DNA of 18,368 nucleotides, taken from the NCBI GenBank assembly GCA_011390435.1, contig JAABSK010000030.1:1-18368 (forward strand), read 5' to 3'. The stretch is from Desulfobacteraceae bacterium. Its GTDB lineage: Bacteria > Desulfobacterota > Desulfobacteria > Desulfobacterales > Desulfobacteraceae. The notes beneath the pieces were generated by a model, which was not told where the DNA came from, ran no database searches, and worked only from the letters and a program-made list of their open reading frames with translations. The first letter of the stretch is position 1; every line of letters begins with the position of its first letter. The translations under genes were made by a program, and so were the position numbers. Shown in pieces: positions 1 through 6,738 of this stretch.

Positions 1-537
1 TTCTGAAAGCACTTTTACCGGGCCTGCCAGGCAAAATTCTTTTCTGGCCATCACCATCTGAACACCCGGGTGATCTTTCATGGCAATATCCCAGAATACA
101 TCGTCTGCAGATTCTTCTCCATGACCTTTATAGACTTTTTCACATTCCCATTTCTTCTCGTCTTCGGTCATTTCAAATTTTTCTTCGATTTTCATGGTGG
201 CATAAATTTCACCATTTCTTTCGAGGGCAATTTCATCACCGACATTGATGCCTGCGGCATCTTCCTTGGAAGCATCCAGCATGACCGGAACCGGCCAGAA
301 TGTACCGTCAGCCAGCAGGAAATCTGCACAAACACCTTTCCAGTCTGCTTTGGTCATAAAGCCGTTCAAGGGGCTGAAACCGCCGATACCCAGCATAATC
401 AGGTCACCTTTAACCTGAGAAGAGATCTCGATCTTTTTAAGACCCGCTGCTTTTTTCAGTTCTGCATCGCGAGCTGCACCTTCGAGTTTACAAATAACCA
501 GACCTTTTCCACCATGGGGGGCTACTAATTTAGACAT
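1..537 (-). CDS. sat: Sulfate adenylyltransferase (ATP sulfurylase), 5' part
   Basis: Sat activates sulfate with ATP to adenosine-5'-phosphosulfate and pyrophosphate in the cytoplasm, the first step of dissimilatory sulfate reduction. The minus strand stays open from an ATG at 537 to the window edge, giving the first 179 residues; the C-terminal catalytic part lies outside. The start MSKLVAPHGGKGL, followed by KAAGLKKIEISSQVKGDL and then GIGGFSPLNGFM, is the typical N-terminal (PUA-like) domain of dissimilatory Sat. AAGGAG at 548-553 sits 10 nt before the ATG. Codons are biased to GGT, GCT, AAA and GAA and the DNA is more AT-rich than the rib genes, as expected for a very highly expressed enzyme. 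It has its own promoter, so it is probably not read from the HAD gene upstream. Identity is confident; the assignment rests on recognising the family, not on a search. Confidence 0.95.
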   Translation of the reverse strand, partial: MSKLVAPHGGKGLVICKLEGAARDAELKKAAGLKKIEISSQVKGDLIMLGIGGFSPLNGFMTKADWKGVCADFLLADGTFWPVPVMLDASKEDAAGINVGDEIALERNGEIYATMKIEEKFEMTEDEKKWECEKVYKGHGEESADDVFWDIAMKDHPGVQMVMARKEFCLAGPVKVLSE

Positions 538-573
538 ATACGTCATTCTCCTTAGTTTATGTTACTCAATTTG

Positions 574-598
574 ATAAATGACTTTTCCTGTCACTTAT
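574..598 (-). promoter_or_regulatory. Stem-loop in the sat 5' leader
   Basis: On the transcribed strand ATAAGTGAC is followed by a 7-nt loop (AGGAAAA) and GTCATTTAT. As RNA all nine positions pair, one as G-U. It lies about 37 nt upstream of the sat start codon and would be part of the leader if the promoter at 629-656 is right. It could stabilise the mRNA or be a regulator site at the DNA level. No known riboswitch class is recognised. Confidence 0.45.
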
Positions 599-616
599 CC
601 GTAAATTTTAAATTAA

Positions 617-632
617 AAATCTTGTAAGATTT
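617..632. repeat. Inverted repeat AAATCTT-GT-AAGATTT at the sat promoter
   Basis: A perfect 7-bp inverted repeat with a 2-nt spacer overlaps the proposed -10 hexamer and the expected transcription start of sat. The position would suit an operator, but the repeat is AT-rich and may be chance. It could also be the weak 3' end signal of the HAD gene operon, although it lacks a GC-rich stem. Confidence 0.3.
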
Positions 633-656
633 AATGATGATTAAGAAATTTGTCAA
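629..656 (-). promoter_or_regulatory. Sigma-70-type promoter for sat
   Basis: Reading the minus strand, a perfect -35 TTGACA (651-656) is followed after 16 nt by TTAAAT (629-634), which matches four of six -10 positions. The predicted start of transcription is near 622, giving a leader of about 85 nt before the sat ATG. The promoter starts within about 10 nt of the end of the HAD gene, so the intergenic region is almost wholly sat control DNA. Confidence 0.6.
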
Positions 657-661
657 GAATT

Positions 662-1294
662 TTATTGTTTTATCTGTAAAATCCCGGCAATTTCAGCCAT
701 TGAATTTACTGTAAAATCCGCTTCAAGTTCAGGGTTTTTAAACGCAACAAAGCCCACGCCCGCTGCCCGGGCTGCCTGGCAGTCAAAATCAGAGTCACCG
801 ATGAACAGAATATCAGAGGCATTCAGGCCCAATCGGTCCATGATCAATACCAGTTGATCTGGAGCAGGTTTGGGGTGTTTGACATCTGCTGCGGTCACCA
901 CAATGTCAAAACAGGATTTAAGGTTAAAGTCGATCAGCACCTGCTCCATGGTATTGGTCCGGTTGGTGCCGATTCCCCGGATGTATCCGTTTTTTTCAAG
1001 GGCTTCCAGCAGTTCCACCAGCCCGTCTTCCATCTCCATGTACCGGATAAACTTGTGGTACCCGATCGCTTTCATGCTCTGGAACACATCCTGTAAATGC
1101 TTCCGTTCAGGAAACAGATACTCAATGGCCCCTTTCACCGTCATCATGTGAACGTTGATAAACTGGGGTTCAGTGAGCAGGGGCTTGTCATAAGCTTTGA
1201 GCACTTCGTTGTAATAAGCTCTATTGGCCTGTGCCGTATCAAACATGACGCCGTCACAGTCAAACACAACCGCTTTTATTCCGGCAATATTCAT
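662..1294 (-). CDS. HAD-superfamily hydrolase, phosphoglycolate-phosphatase-like
   Basis: A 210-residue soluble protein with all four HAD motifs: motif I DCDGV (nucleophile Asp12, acid/base Asp14), motif II Thr110 in GTNRT, motif III Lys142 in KHPKPAP, and motif IV GDSDFD (Asp167, Asp171). The helical cap inserted after motif I (about residues 18-85) places it with the Gph/beta-phosphoglucomutase-like subfamily I enzymes. Likely reaction: hydrolysis of a small phosphomonoester such as phosphoglycolate; the true substrate cannot be read from sequence. Its ATG shares one base with the stop of the upstream DUF1573 gene (TGATG), so the two are translationally coupled. The chemistry is confident, the substrate is not. 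Confidence 0.88.
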   Translation of the reverse strand: MNIAGIKAVVFDCDGVMFDTAQANRAYYNEVLKAYDKPLLTEPQFINVHMMTVKGAIEYLFPERKHLQDVFQSMKAIGYHKFIRYMEMEDGLVELLEALEKNGYIRGIGTNRTNTMEQVLIDFNLKSCFDIVVTAADVKHPKPAPDQLVLIMDRLGLNASDILFIGDSDFDCQAARAAGVGFVAFKNPELEADFTVNSMAEIAGILQIKQ

Positions 1295-2025
1295 CAGTTT
1301 TCCTCGCGGTCAGCCGGGCTTCCGGTCTGTCCGGCACCTGTGTCCCTGAAAGTTACAAACACGCGGATGCTTAAATTGTTAATTTTTTCACTGCTGGTAT
1401 ACATCTGCACCACATCGTACAGGCTGGCAGGAGAATCAGATGTTGCCGCAACCGTTAAAATCCATGACCGGTCATGTGCCCCCGGCGGCACAAGGTCCAC
1501 TTTCAGCGGTGTTTTGTTCCGCAGGGCAATCTCCTCGATTGAAAAATCCAGCCCGGCGGAAGGCGTTATCCGGACTTCAGCGGTCAAGGTGTCACCAGGC
1601 GCTCCTTCCATGTAAACAGATGACGGTGAGATATCCACCACCTTTGCCACCGGTCCCTGTACTTTGAGATAAAATTTCTGCGTTGACGGATCATTGGTTT
1701 TTACCACAATGGTCTTGCTCATGATTTTGCCACCATATCCTGCAGTGGTAAAACCGACGGATATTCTGCCTTCCCCGCCCGGGGGAATTTCTCTGTCAAA
1801 AGAATGCTGGTCGCACCCTCAGGGCGGCAGCACGTCCAGGATGGTCAAAACACTGGAACCGGTGTTGGTGATCACAAATGTGTGGGAGATATGTTCCCCT
1901 TCCAGAACGGATTCAAATCCATATACCGGCTCTTTGACAACCAGTTTCGGCGCGGCTGCGGCCGAATGATGGAACATCAGGAGCACCAGGCATACAGCTG
2001 TGATAGCAGGAATGGTTTTTTTCAT
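1294..2025 (-). CDS. Exported DUF1573-type protein, probable selenoprotein (TGA at 1819-1821 = Sec69)
   Basis: Two ORFs in the same frame, 68 codons and then 142 from an internal ATG, are separated by one TGA. Read through, they give one 243-residue protein. Residues 1-25 are a Sec-type signal peptide (MKK, a hydrophobic stretch, then SAAAA before PK). Residues about 28-120 look like DUF1573, an immunoglobulin-like domain: the FVITNTGSSVLTI strand leads into LPP-(TGA)-G-C. DUF1573 proteins normally carry C-G-C at this point, so the TGA replaces the first Cys and the second (Cys71) is kept. The downstream part holds the usual PPGGEG turn and the KTIVVKTNDP strand, followed by a second beta domain. 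No frameshift is needed. AAGG lies upstream of the ATG at 2025. TGA is an ordinary stop in neighbouring genes, so the code is not reassigned genome-wide. Function unknown; a periplasmic thiol/selenol redox role is inference. The alternative is a nonsense pseudogene. Confidence 0.75.
1771..1818 (-). promoter_or_regulatory. Candidate bacterial SECIS region after the TGA
   Basis: Starting 32 nt after the TGA, the RNA can form TTCCCC / GGGGAA with loop CGGGC (1771-1787). This is a strong 6-bp hairpin with G as the second loop base, and 37 nt lie between the TGA and the loop. From memory this is near the upper end of the spacing accepted for bacterial SECIS elements. A second hairpin, GAGGGTGC / GCATTCTT with loop GACCA (1800-1820), includes the last two bases of the TGA itself but places its loop very close. 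No folding was run. Confidence 0.4.
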
Positions 2026-2052
2026 TGTATCGCGTTGATCCTTACCTAAAAA

Positions 2053-2874
2053 TTATTGTTTATTGAACAGGCCTTTGATCCCTTCGGTTGTGGATTTGAT
2101 ATTTTCAGTTGCAGAATCTGCAGCCTTTTGTGCAGCGTCAGTCCCGCTTTCAAGTTTGGATGCTCCCAGCTCTTTGAATCCCTGGATCTGTTTGAGGCCC
2201 TGGTTGAGTGCCTGGGTCACTGAATCGGAACTGATCCTGCTGTAAAGCGACGCAAAAATCTGCTCCACCGCTTCTGCAGGAGAGGCGCCCTGTTTTTCCC
2301 TGCCGATATCTGTCAGATGGATATCCGGCAATGGTGCAGAAACGGTTTTTCCGGCCACGGCAGCCATGGTCAGGTTTACCGTGCCATCCGTGACAATTAC
2401 ATCATTGATAATGATTTTTCTGCCTGCCTGCTGTGTGTCGCCGGCTGCTGTCTGATCTTCTTTTTTATCCGCTGCAGCAGCACTGCTTTTAATATTCTTC
2501 AGCAGGGTCTGGAAATTGTCTGATCCTGATATTTTCTCATAGGTGATCTGCGGGGCCACGATCTGAATTTTATTGATCACAATGGGATTTTGCGTGATGG
2601 TTTTTTCATCAATATCCACATAAACAGACCCGATGGTCATGGCCTGATCCGACGAAAACCCGTTGGGATTCCCCAGAAAAAAATCCTTTATTTCAGCTTC
2701 ACCACTGAAAATGGACAGACTGACATCTGCCACACTGACATCGGTTTTAGCGATTTTCGGCCCCATGGTGTTGACGGTTTTTTTGATAATGGGCCCCAGG
2801 TTGGAAAAGGTGAGAAACACCAGCCCAACCACTGCAATCACCAGCAGAATTCCGCCAATTAATAATTTTTTCAT
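2053..2874 (-). CDS. AsmA-like/DUF748-type membrane-anchored protein
   Basis: A 273-residue protein with one N-terminal transmembrane anchor (about residues 4-24) and no signal-peptidase-like site, so most of it should lie in the periplasm. After the anchor, residues 25-115 (VSVADVSLSIFSGEAEIKDF, then LGNPNGFSS and a beta-rich stretch with INKIQIVAPQ) resemble the N-terminal repeats of AsmA-family proteins, which act in the outer-membrane/periplasmic lipid transport group. A linker rich in Ala, Asp and Gln (about 130-150) is followed by another beta segment (IIINDVIVTDGTVNL). The C-terminal 70 residues are amphipathic, rich in Ala, Lys and Ser, and likely helical. It is much shorter than E. 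coli AsmA. AAGGAG at 2881-2886 is 6 nt before the ATG. It precedes the DUF1573 gene by 27 nt and probably shares its transcript. The precise role is unknown. Confidence 0.72.
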   Translation of the reverse strand: MKKLLIGGILLVIAVVGLVFLTFSNLGPIIKKTVNTMGPKIAKTDVSVADVSLSIFSGEAEIKDFFLGNPNGFSSDQAMTIGSVYVDIDEKTITQNPIVINKIQIVAPQITYEKISGSDNFQTLLKNIKSSAAAADKKEDQTAAGDTQQAGRKIIINDVIVTDGTVNLTMAAVAGKTVSAPLPDIHLTDIGREKQGASPAEAVEQIFASLYSRISSDSVTQALNQGLKQIQGFKELGASKLESGTDAAQKAADSATENIKSTTEGIKGLFNKQ

Positions 2875-2889
2875 GTGTCACTCCTTGAA

Positions 2890-2901
2890 ATCAATATTGA
2901 T
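2890..2901. repeat. 12-bp perfect palindrome ATCAATATTGAT
   Basis: It lies in the short gap between the end of the pabB-pabC fusion and the start of the AsmA-like gene, just upstream of that gene's ribosome binding site. No GC-rich stem or U-run is present, so it is not a convincing terminator. It may be chance in AT-rich spacer DNA or a small protein-binding site. Confidence 0.2.
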
Positions 2902-2903
2902 AT

Positions 2904-5156
2904 TTACTGATCAAACAGCTGTGCATTGATCATGGTACAGACGTCTTCGGAATGCGTGATAAGATGTCCGTCAATACTTAAAACCTTTACCACACCCATC
3001 AGGGCATTGGTCGCCATTACATTGGGCAGATGACAGATCGCTTCTCTTTTTATCGGCATCACCTGGATATCATACCCCTGGTCAGCCAGCATCGTCAACA
3101 CCGAGCTGAGCATCACGCCGCCAAGCACGTGAACAGATGCCGGCACCCGAACCGTACGGCCGGTAACGGCAAACAGATTGGCCGTATTGGTTTCAGAAAC
3201 CGTACCGTCTACATTCAGTATCAGGGCCTCATCTGCATGATGTGCCGCAGCAAACCGCCTTGCCTGATCGTAATACAGATAATTGAGGGTCTTGTAATCT
3301 GCCAGAGGACTCTGGCGCGGTTCAGGAAAGGTTACCAGATCAAGACCCGTTTTTCCCAGAAGATCCAGACGGTGGGTATAGCGCCGTGCAAAAGCAGCCA
3401 GAAAATAAGGACTGCCAGCAGCTGTTCCATCTTTTGCCACCAGCAGTTTGACCGCAGCGCCCGTATCCTGAAACTGGTTGGCACCGATCAATTGATCGAT
3501 CACCGCCTTCCAGGTAATATCCGGGAAAGCCTCGTTAAAGAGCGCTTTCCAGGCCGCGCTCATCCGGGCCACGTGCGCGGTCAGCCGGAACACCCTGCCC
3601 CGGTCCACACGAATGGTTTCAAACACACCTGCCCCATACTGGAATCCCGGGCTTGCAGCTGGCACCCGGGCCTGGTTCTGATCCACAATCCTGCCGTTTA
3701 CCCAGGCTTTGACACTGTTTTTCCTCACACAGATTTCCTGTCCTGAAAGCGTCTCCATCAAAGTCTTCCCCTTGTCCAGGGTCTCCTGATATTCTCGTTC
3801 CGGATCAGAATCATAGACAATCCCGCCCCCGACGGAAAAAAAGATCCGGTTGCCGACGATGGTGGCGGTCCGGATGGCAATGGACAGATCCATGGTGTCA
3901 TGGAAGCTGATATATCCGATGGAACCGGTATAGACATGCCGTTTGACCGGCTCAAGCTCATCAATGATTTCCATGGCCCGGATTTTGGGGCATCCCGTGA
4001 TCGAGCCACCGGGAAATGTGGCTTTGATCAGGTCTACCGCGGTCTTGTCAGCAGCCAGGGTTCCGTTGACGACCGACACCATGTGAAACACATTTTCATA
4101 GGGTTCAATGCGTTTATGCTCTGAAACCACAACCGACCCATGAACCGTCACCCGGGACAGGTCATTGCGCATCAGATCCACAATCATGGTCAGCTCGGCA
4201 TCGTCTTTTGCGCTCTGTTCAAGAATGGCACGATTTTGGAAATCGGCTGTCTGGATCGTGCCTCTGGCGATTGTTCCTTTGATGGGGCGGGTTTCCACAT
4301 CTCTTCCGGTCTGCCGGATAAAGCGTTCAGGAGAAGACGACACAATCGTATGATCCGCTGCCCGGACATAGCTGAAAAACGGGGCAGGATTCCGCCTGAA
4401 CAGCTCCAGGAACAGTGCATAGGCATCTCCCTGGAATCCCGCTTCGAATCGCTGGGATAAATTGGCCTGATAAATATCACCGGCCTTTAAATACGCAATG
4501 ATCTTCCGCACTGATGCAATATATTCCGACCGGGTAAAACAGGAGGTCAATTCCTGATCTGCCAGACAGAAAGATCCCTGTTTGGCAGAGGTACTGATTT
4601 TGTCCCAAAAAAAGGCCTGAATATGTGAAGGTGATTTTTGAAAAGACTTTTCGTCAGAACCCTGAAAAAACTCTGGAATGCACAGATGGGTTTTGCCTGT
4701 CTGTTGATCCTGGATCAGGATCACAGACGGCGCGTACAGGCACAGATCCGGCAGAAAAGTATCCATGCAGGTCACAGGAAGCGCTTCAATCCGGTTTTTC
4801 AGGTCATATGCAAGATACCCGAACAGCCCTGCACATACCGGCAGCCCATCACCGAAAGAATCAAAGGAAAACCGGTTCAGAAGCGCCTGGAGGAAGTCAA
4901 ACAGATCACCTTGAATACGGTGTGTCTGATCATTGTATTGGACAACAATTTCTCCCGGACGGGAAGTGACATCAAGCCAGGGTTTTGCCGCAAGGATATG
5001 ATAGCGGGCACAGTCAATGTCTGCGCCGGACAACAGCACCACAGTTCCCGGATCATCCGCAAAAGCCGCAGCAATCTGCTCAAACGGCTGATCAAGCCGG
5101 ATCTCTTCCCGGAACACCCCTTTTAAGACAGGAAGGTGGTCTAAAACCGTTTTCAT
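2904..5156 (-). CDS. pabBC: Aminodeoxychorismate synthase component I fused to aminodeoxychorismate lyase
   Basis: A 750-residue fusion of two folate-pathway enzymes. Residues 1-470 are a PabB/TrpE-type chorismate-using enzyme: N-terminal domain, then KAGDIYQANLSQRF (224-237), SSSPERF (273-279), RPIKGT with catalytic Lys293 (PabB-type rather than anthranilate synthase), DLMRNDLSRV (327-336) and PGGSITGCPKIRAMEIIDE (382-400). Residues about 484-750 are a class IV aminotransferase-fold PabC: VNGRIV, FQYGAGVFETIR (505-516), the PLP Lys622 in ADYKTLNYL, and DGTVSETNTANLF (650-662). Together they convert chorismate plus ammonia to aminodeoxychorismate and then to p-aminobenzoate and pyruvate. The glutaminase partner PabA is not in the window. 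The start codon overlaps the stop of the upstream MBL gene (ATGA), and the gene ends the rpmF-led cluster. The PabB label over TrpE rests on the PIKGT lysine and the fused PabC domain. Confidence 0.92.
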   Translation of the reverse strand: MKTVLDHLPVLKGVFREEIRLDQPFEQIAAAFADDPGTVVLLSGADIDCARYHILAAKPWLDVTSRPGEIVVQYNDQTHRIQGDLFDFLQALLNRFSFDSFGDGLPVCAGLFGYLAYDLKNRIEALPVTCMDTFLPDLCLYAPSVILIQDQQTGKTHLCIPEFFQGSDEKSFQKSPSHIQAFFWDKISTSAKQGSFCLADQELTSCFTRSEYIASVRKIIAYLKAGDIYQANLSQRFEAGFQGDAYALFLELFRRNPAPFFSYVRAADHTIVSSSPERFIRQTGRDVETRPIKGTIARGTIQTADFQNRAILEQSAKDDAELTMIVDLMRNDLSRVTVHGSVVVSEHKRIEPYENVFHMVSVVNGTLAADKTAVDLIKATFPGGSITGCPKIRAMEIIDELEPVKRHVYTGSIGYISFHDTMDLSIAIRTATIVGNRIFFSVGGGIVYDSDPEREYQETLDKGKTLMETLSGQEICVRKNSVKAWVNGRIVDQNQARVPAASPGFQYGAGVFETIRVDRGRVFRLTAHVARMSAAWKALFNEAFPDITWKAVIDQLIGANQFQDTGAAVKLLVAKDGTAAGSPYFLAAFARRYTHRLDLLGKTGLDLVTFPEPRQSPLADYKTLNYLYYDQARRFAAAHHADEALILNVDGTVSETNTANLFAVTGRTVRVPASVHVLGGVMLSSVLTMLADQGYDIQVMPIKREAICHLPNVMATNALMGVVKVLSIDGHLITHSEDVCTMINAQLFDQ

Positions 5157-5773
5157 CTTAAAAAGGGATTCATAACCTTTTCATTGCCAATGGTTGTTTC
5201 CGGTCCATGGCCGGTATACACAACAGTCTTCTCATCCAGCACGAGCAGTTTCTGCTTGATACCGGAAATCAGGGTGTCATAATCTCCGCCCGGCAGGTCG
5301 GTCCGGCCGATGGAACCGGCAAACAGGGTATCGCCGGCAAACAGGTGCCCGGCCGTATACAGACAGATGCCGCCGGGTGAATGGCCGGGAGTATGGATGA
5401 CCGTCAAGGTGATATCCCCAAAAACAACGGTGTCTCCATCTTTTAACAGCAGGTCTGCCGGAGGAGAATTCTCCGCAGACAGACCGAACATCCGTGCGCT
5501 TCCAGACAATTCCATCAGCATGGGCTCATCAGCCGCATGAATGGCAATGTCTGCGCCAGTAGCCTCTTTCATCCGTTTATTGGCACCCACATGGTCAAAA
5601 TGACCATGGGTATTGATCAAGTATTTCACCTTAAGTCCGGACTTGGCCAGGGCCATCAGTATCCGGTCAGCATCATCACCCGGATCGATCACCACAGCTT
5701 CTTTTGTGTTTTCACATCCAACAATAAAACAGTTGGCCATAATCGGGCCGACTTCAAGTTTTTGTACAATCAA
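5153..5773 (-). CDS. MBL-fold metallo-hydrolase (glyoxalase II-like, YcbL group)
   Basis: A 206-residue cytoplasmic protein with a complete dinuclear metal site of the metallo-beta-lactamase fold: THGHFDH (His56, His58, Asp60, His61), His131 in HTPGHSPGG, Asp148 in FAGDTLF and His189 in YTGHGPET. The short length and GSIGRTDLPGGD stretch fit the glyoxalase II-like YcbL/YqgX group, which hydrolyses thioesters such as S-lactoylglutathione or related compounds. The C-terminal substrate-binding domain of classical GloB is missing, so the true substrate is open. AGGAGG lies 8 nt before the ATG. It follows nusB by 24 nt and overlaps the pabBC start by 4 nt, indicating one transcript and coupled translation. 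Confidence 0.88.
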   Translation of the reverse strand: MIVQKLEVGPIMANCFIVGCENTKEAVVIDPGDDADRILMALAKSGLKVKYLINTHGHFDHVGANKRMKEATGADIAIHAADEPMLMELSGSARMFGLSAENSPPADLLLKDGDTVVFGDITLTVIHTPGHSPGGICLYTAGHLFAGDTLFAGSIGRTDLPGGDYDTLISGIKQKLLVLDEKTVVYTGHGPETTIGNEKVMNPFLR

Positions 5774-5797
5774 AACAACCTCCTGGGTTAGAGCAGT

Positions 5798-6211
5798 TTA
5801 TACGTCTTCAATGGCTTTAATCTGATCCAGCACCCCATTGATAAACGCGCCGGAATCTTTGGTGCCGAATTTTTTTCCAATTTCCACAGCCTCGTTAATG
5901 GTGACACTGGGGGGAATGTCTTCCCGGTTCAACAACTCAAAGGCGGCAATCCGCATAATATTTCGGTCCACCACAGACATCCGGGACAGCTTCCAGTTTT
6001 TTGAACTCTTGTTGATCAGCGCATCAATCCGCTGCTGATGTTCCTGCACCCCATTGACCAGATCCAGAAAAAAAGGTTTTACACCGGGCGTGAGGCCTGC
6101 TTCGTTTTCAAGACAGAACGCCTCCAGATTGTCTTGTGCGTCCTCAGGATTGATATCCAGAAAAAAAAGGGCCTGGAGCGCCAGCTCCCTTGCCTGACGG
6201 CGATCTCCCAT
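5798..6211 (-). CDS. nusB: Transcription antitermination factor NusB
   Basis: A 137-residue all-alpha RNA-binding protein. NusB with S10 (NusE) binds boxA of rRNA leaders and keeps RNA polymerase processive. Typical features are the basic start MGDRRQARELALQALFFLD, the central motif SRMSVVDRNIMRIAAFELL (about residues 77-95), and the C-terminal IPPSVTINEAVEIGKKFG with GAFINGVLDQI. Length is normal for the family. It starts 4 nt after the ribH stop, the ribH-nusB pairing found in many bacteria, and is almost certainly cotranscribed with the riboflavin genes. Confidence 0.97.
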   Translation of the reverse strand: MGDRRQARELALQALFFLDINPEDAQDNLEAFCLENEAGLTPGVKPFFLDLVNGVQEHQQRIDALINKSSKNWKLSRMSVVDRNIMRIAAFELLNREDIPPSVTINEAVEIGKKFGTKDSGAFINGVLDQIKAIEDV

Positions 6212-6215
6212 CCGG

Positions 6216-6695
6216 TTACCTGCCTGCCTTTTTCATGGCATCGGAAAGATTGGCCATCTCCACCGCCCCAAGCGCCACATCAAAGCCTTTGTTTCCGGCT
6301 TTGGTTCCGGCCCGTTCAATGGCCTGTTCAATGGTTTCTGTTGTCAGAATACCAAACATCACCGGAATATCCGCTTCCAGACTGACAGAGGCAATCCCTT
6401 TGGAAACCTCTGCACAGACATAGTCATAGTGGGTGGTGGCGCCCCGGATGACGGCTCCCAGACAGATAATGGCATCATAGCCGCCCTGGAGGACCATTTT
6501 TTTGGCAGCCAGCGGAATCTCAAAAGCCCCTGGCACTTTGAGCACGGTAATGTCGCTGTCCGCAGCCCCGCTCCGTATCAAGGCATCCAGTGCACCTTCC
6601 AGGAGCCGTCCGGTAATAAAATCATTAAACCGGGAGGTAATGATCCCGAATTTCTTGCCCTTTGCCTGTAAATCCGCTTCGATAATTCTTGGCAT
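6216..6695 (-). CDS. ribH: 6,7-dimethyl-8-ribityllumazine synthase
   Basis: RibH condenses 5-amino-6-ribitylamino-uracil with 3,4-dihydroxy-2-butanone-4-phosphate to form 6,7-dimethyl-8-ribityllumazine, the penultimate step of riboflavin synthesis. The 159-residue protein shows the family signatures [10 protein letters not shown] (16-25), [14 protein letters not shown] (54-67), [14 protein letters not shown] with catalytic His89, and [17 protein letters not shown] followed by GNKG (about 113-136). Length is standard; oligomeric state (pentamer or icosahedral 60-mer) cannot be read. It lies 43 nt after ribBA and 4 nt before nusB. Confidence 0.98.
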   Translation of the reverse strand: MPRIIEADLQAKGKKFGIITSRFNDFITGRLLEGALDALIRSGAADSDITVLKVPGAFEIPLAAKKMVLQGGYDAIICLGAVIRGATTHYDYVCAEVSKGIASVSLEADIPVMFGILTTETIEQAIERAGTKAGNKGFDVALGAVEMANLSDAMKKAGR

Positions 6696-6738
6696 TGTTT
6701 TTCCTCATATTGTATCACGACAATTGATCATTCAATTT

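Noticed and set aside
70..528. 152-codon plus-strand frame at the left edge
   Set aside because: Shadow of sat, whose minus-strand translation is clearly ATP sulfurylase.
617..632. Intrinsic terminator of the HAD gene
   Set aside because: The inverted repeat is AT-rich, lacks a following T-run on the minus strand, and overlaps the sat promoter.
1294..1722. Separate 142-residue gene starting at an internal ATG
   Set aside because: It is in the same frame as the upstream signal-peptide ORF, and the bases between the TGA and this ATG encode more of the same domain. One gene with a Sec codon explains both pieces better.
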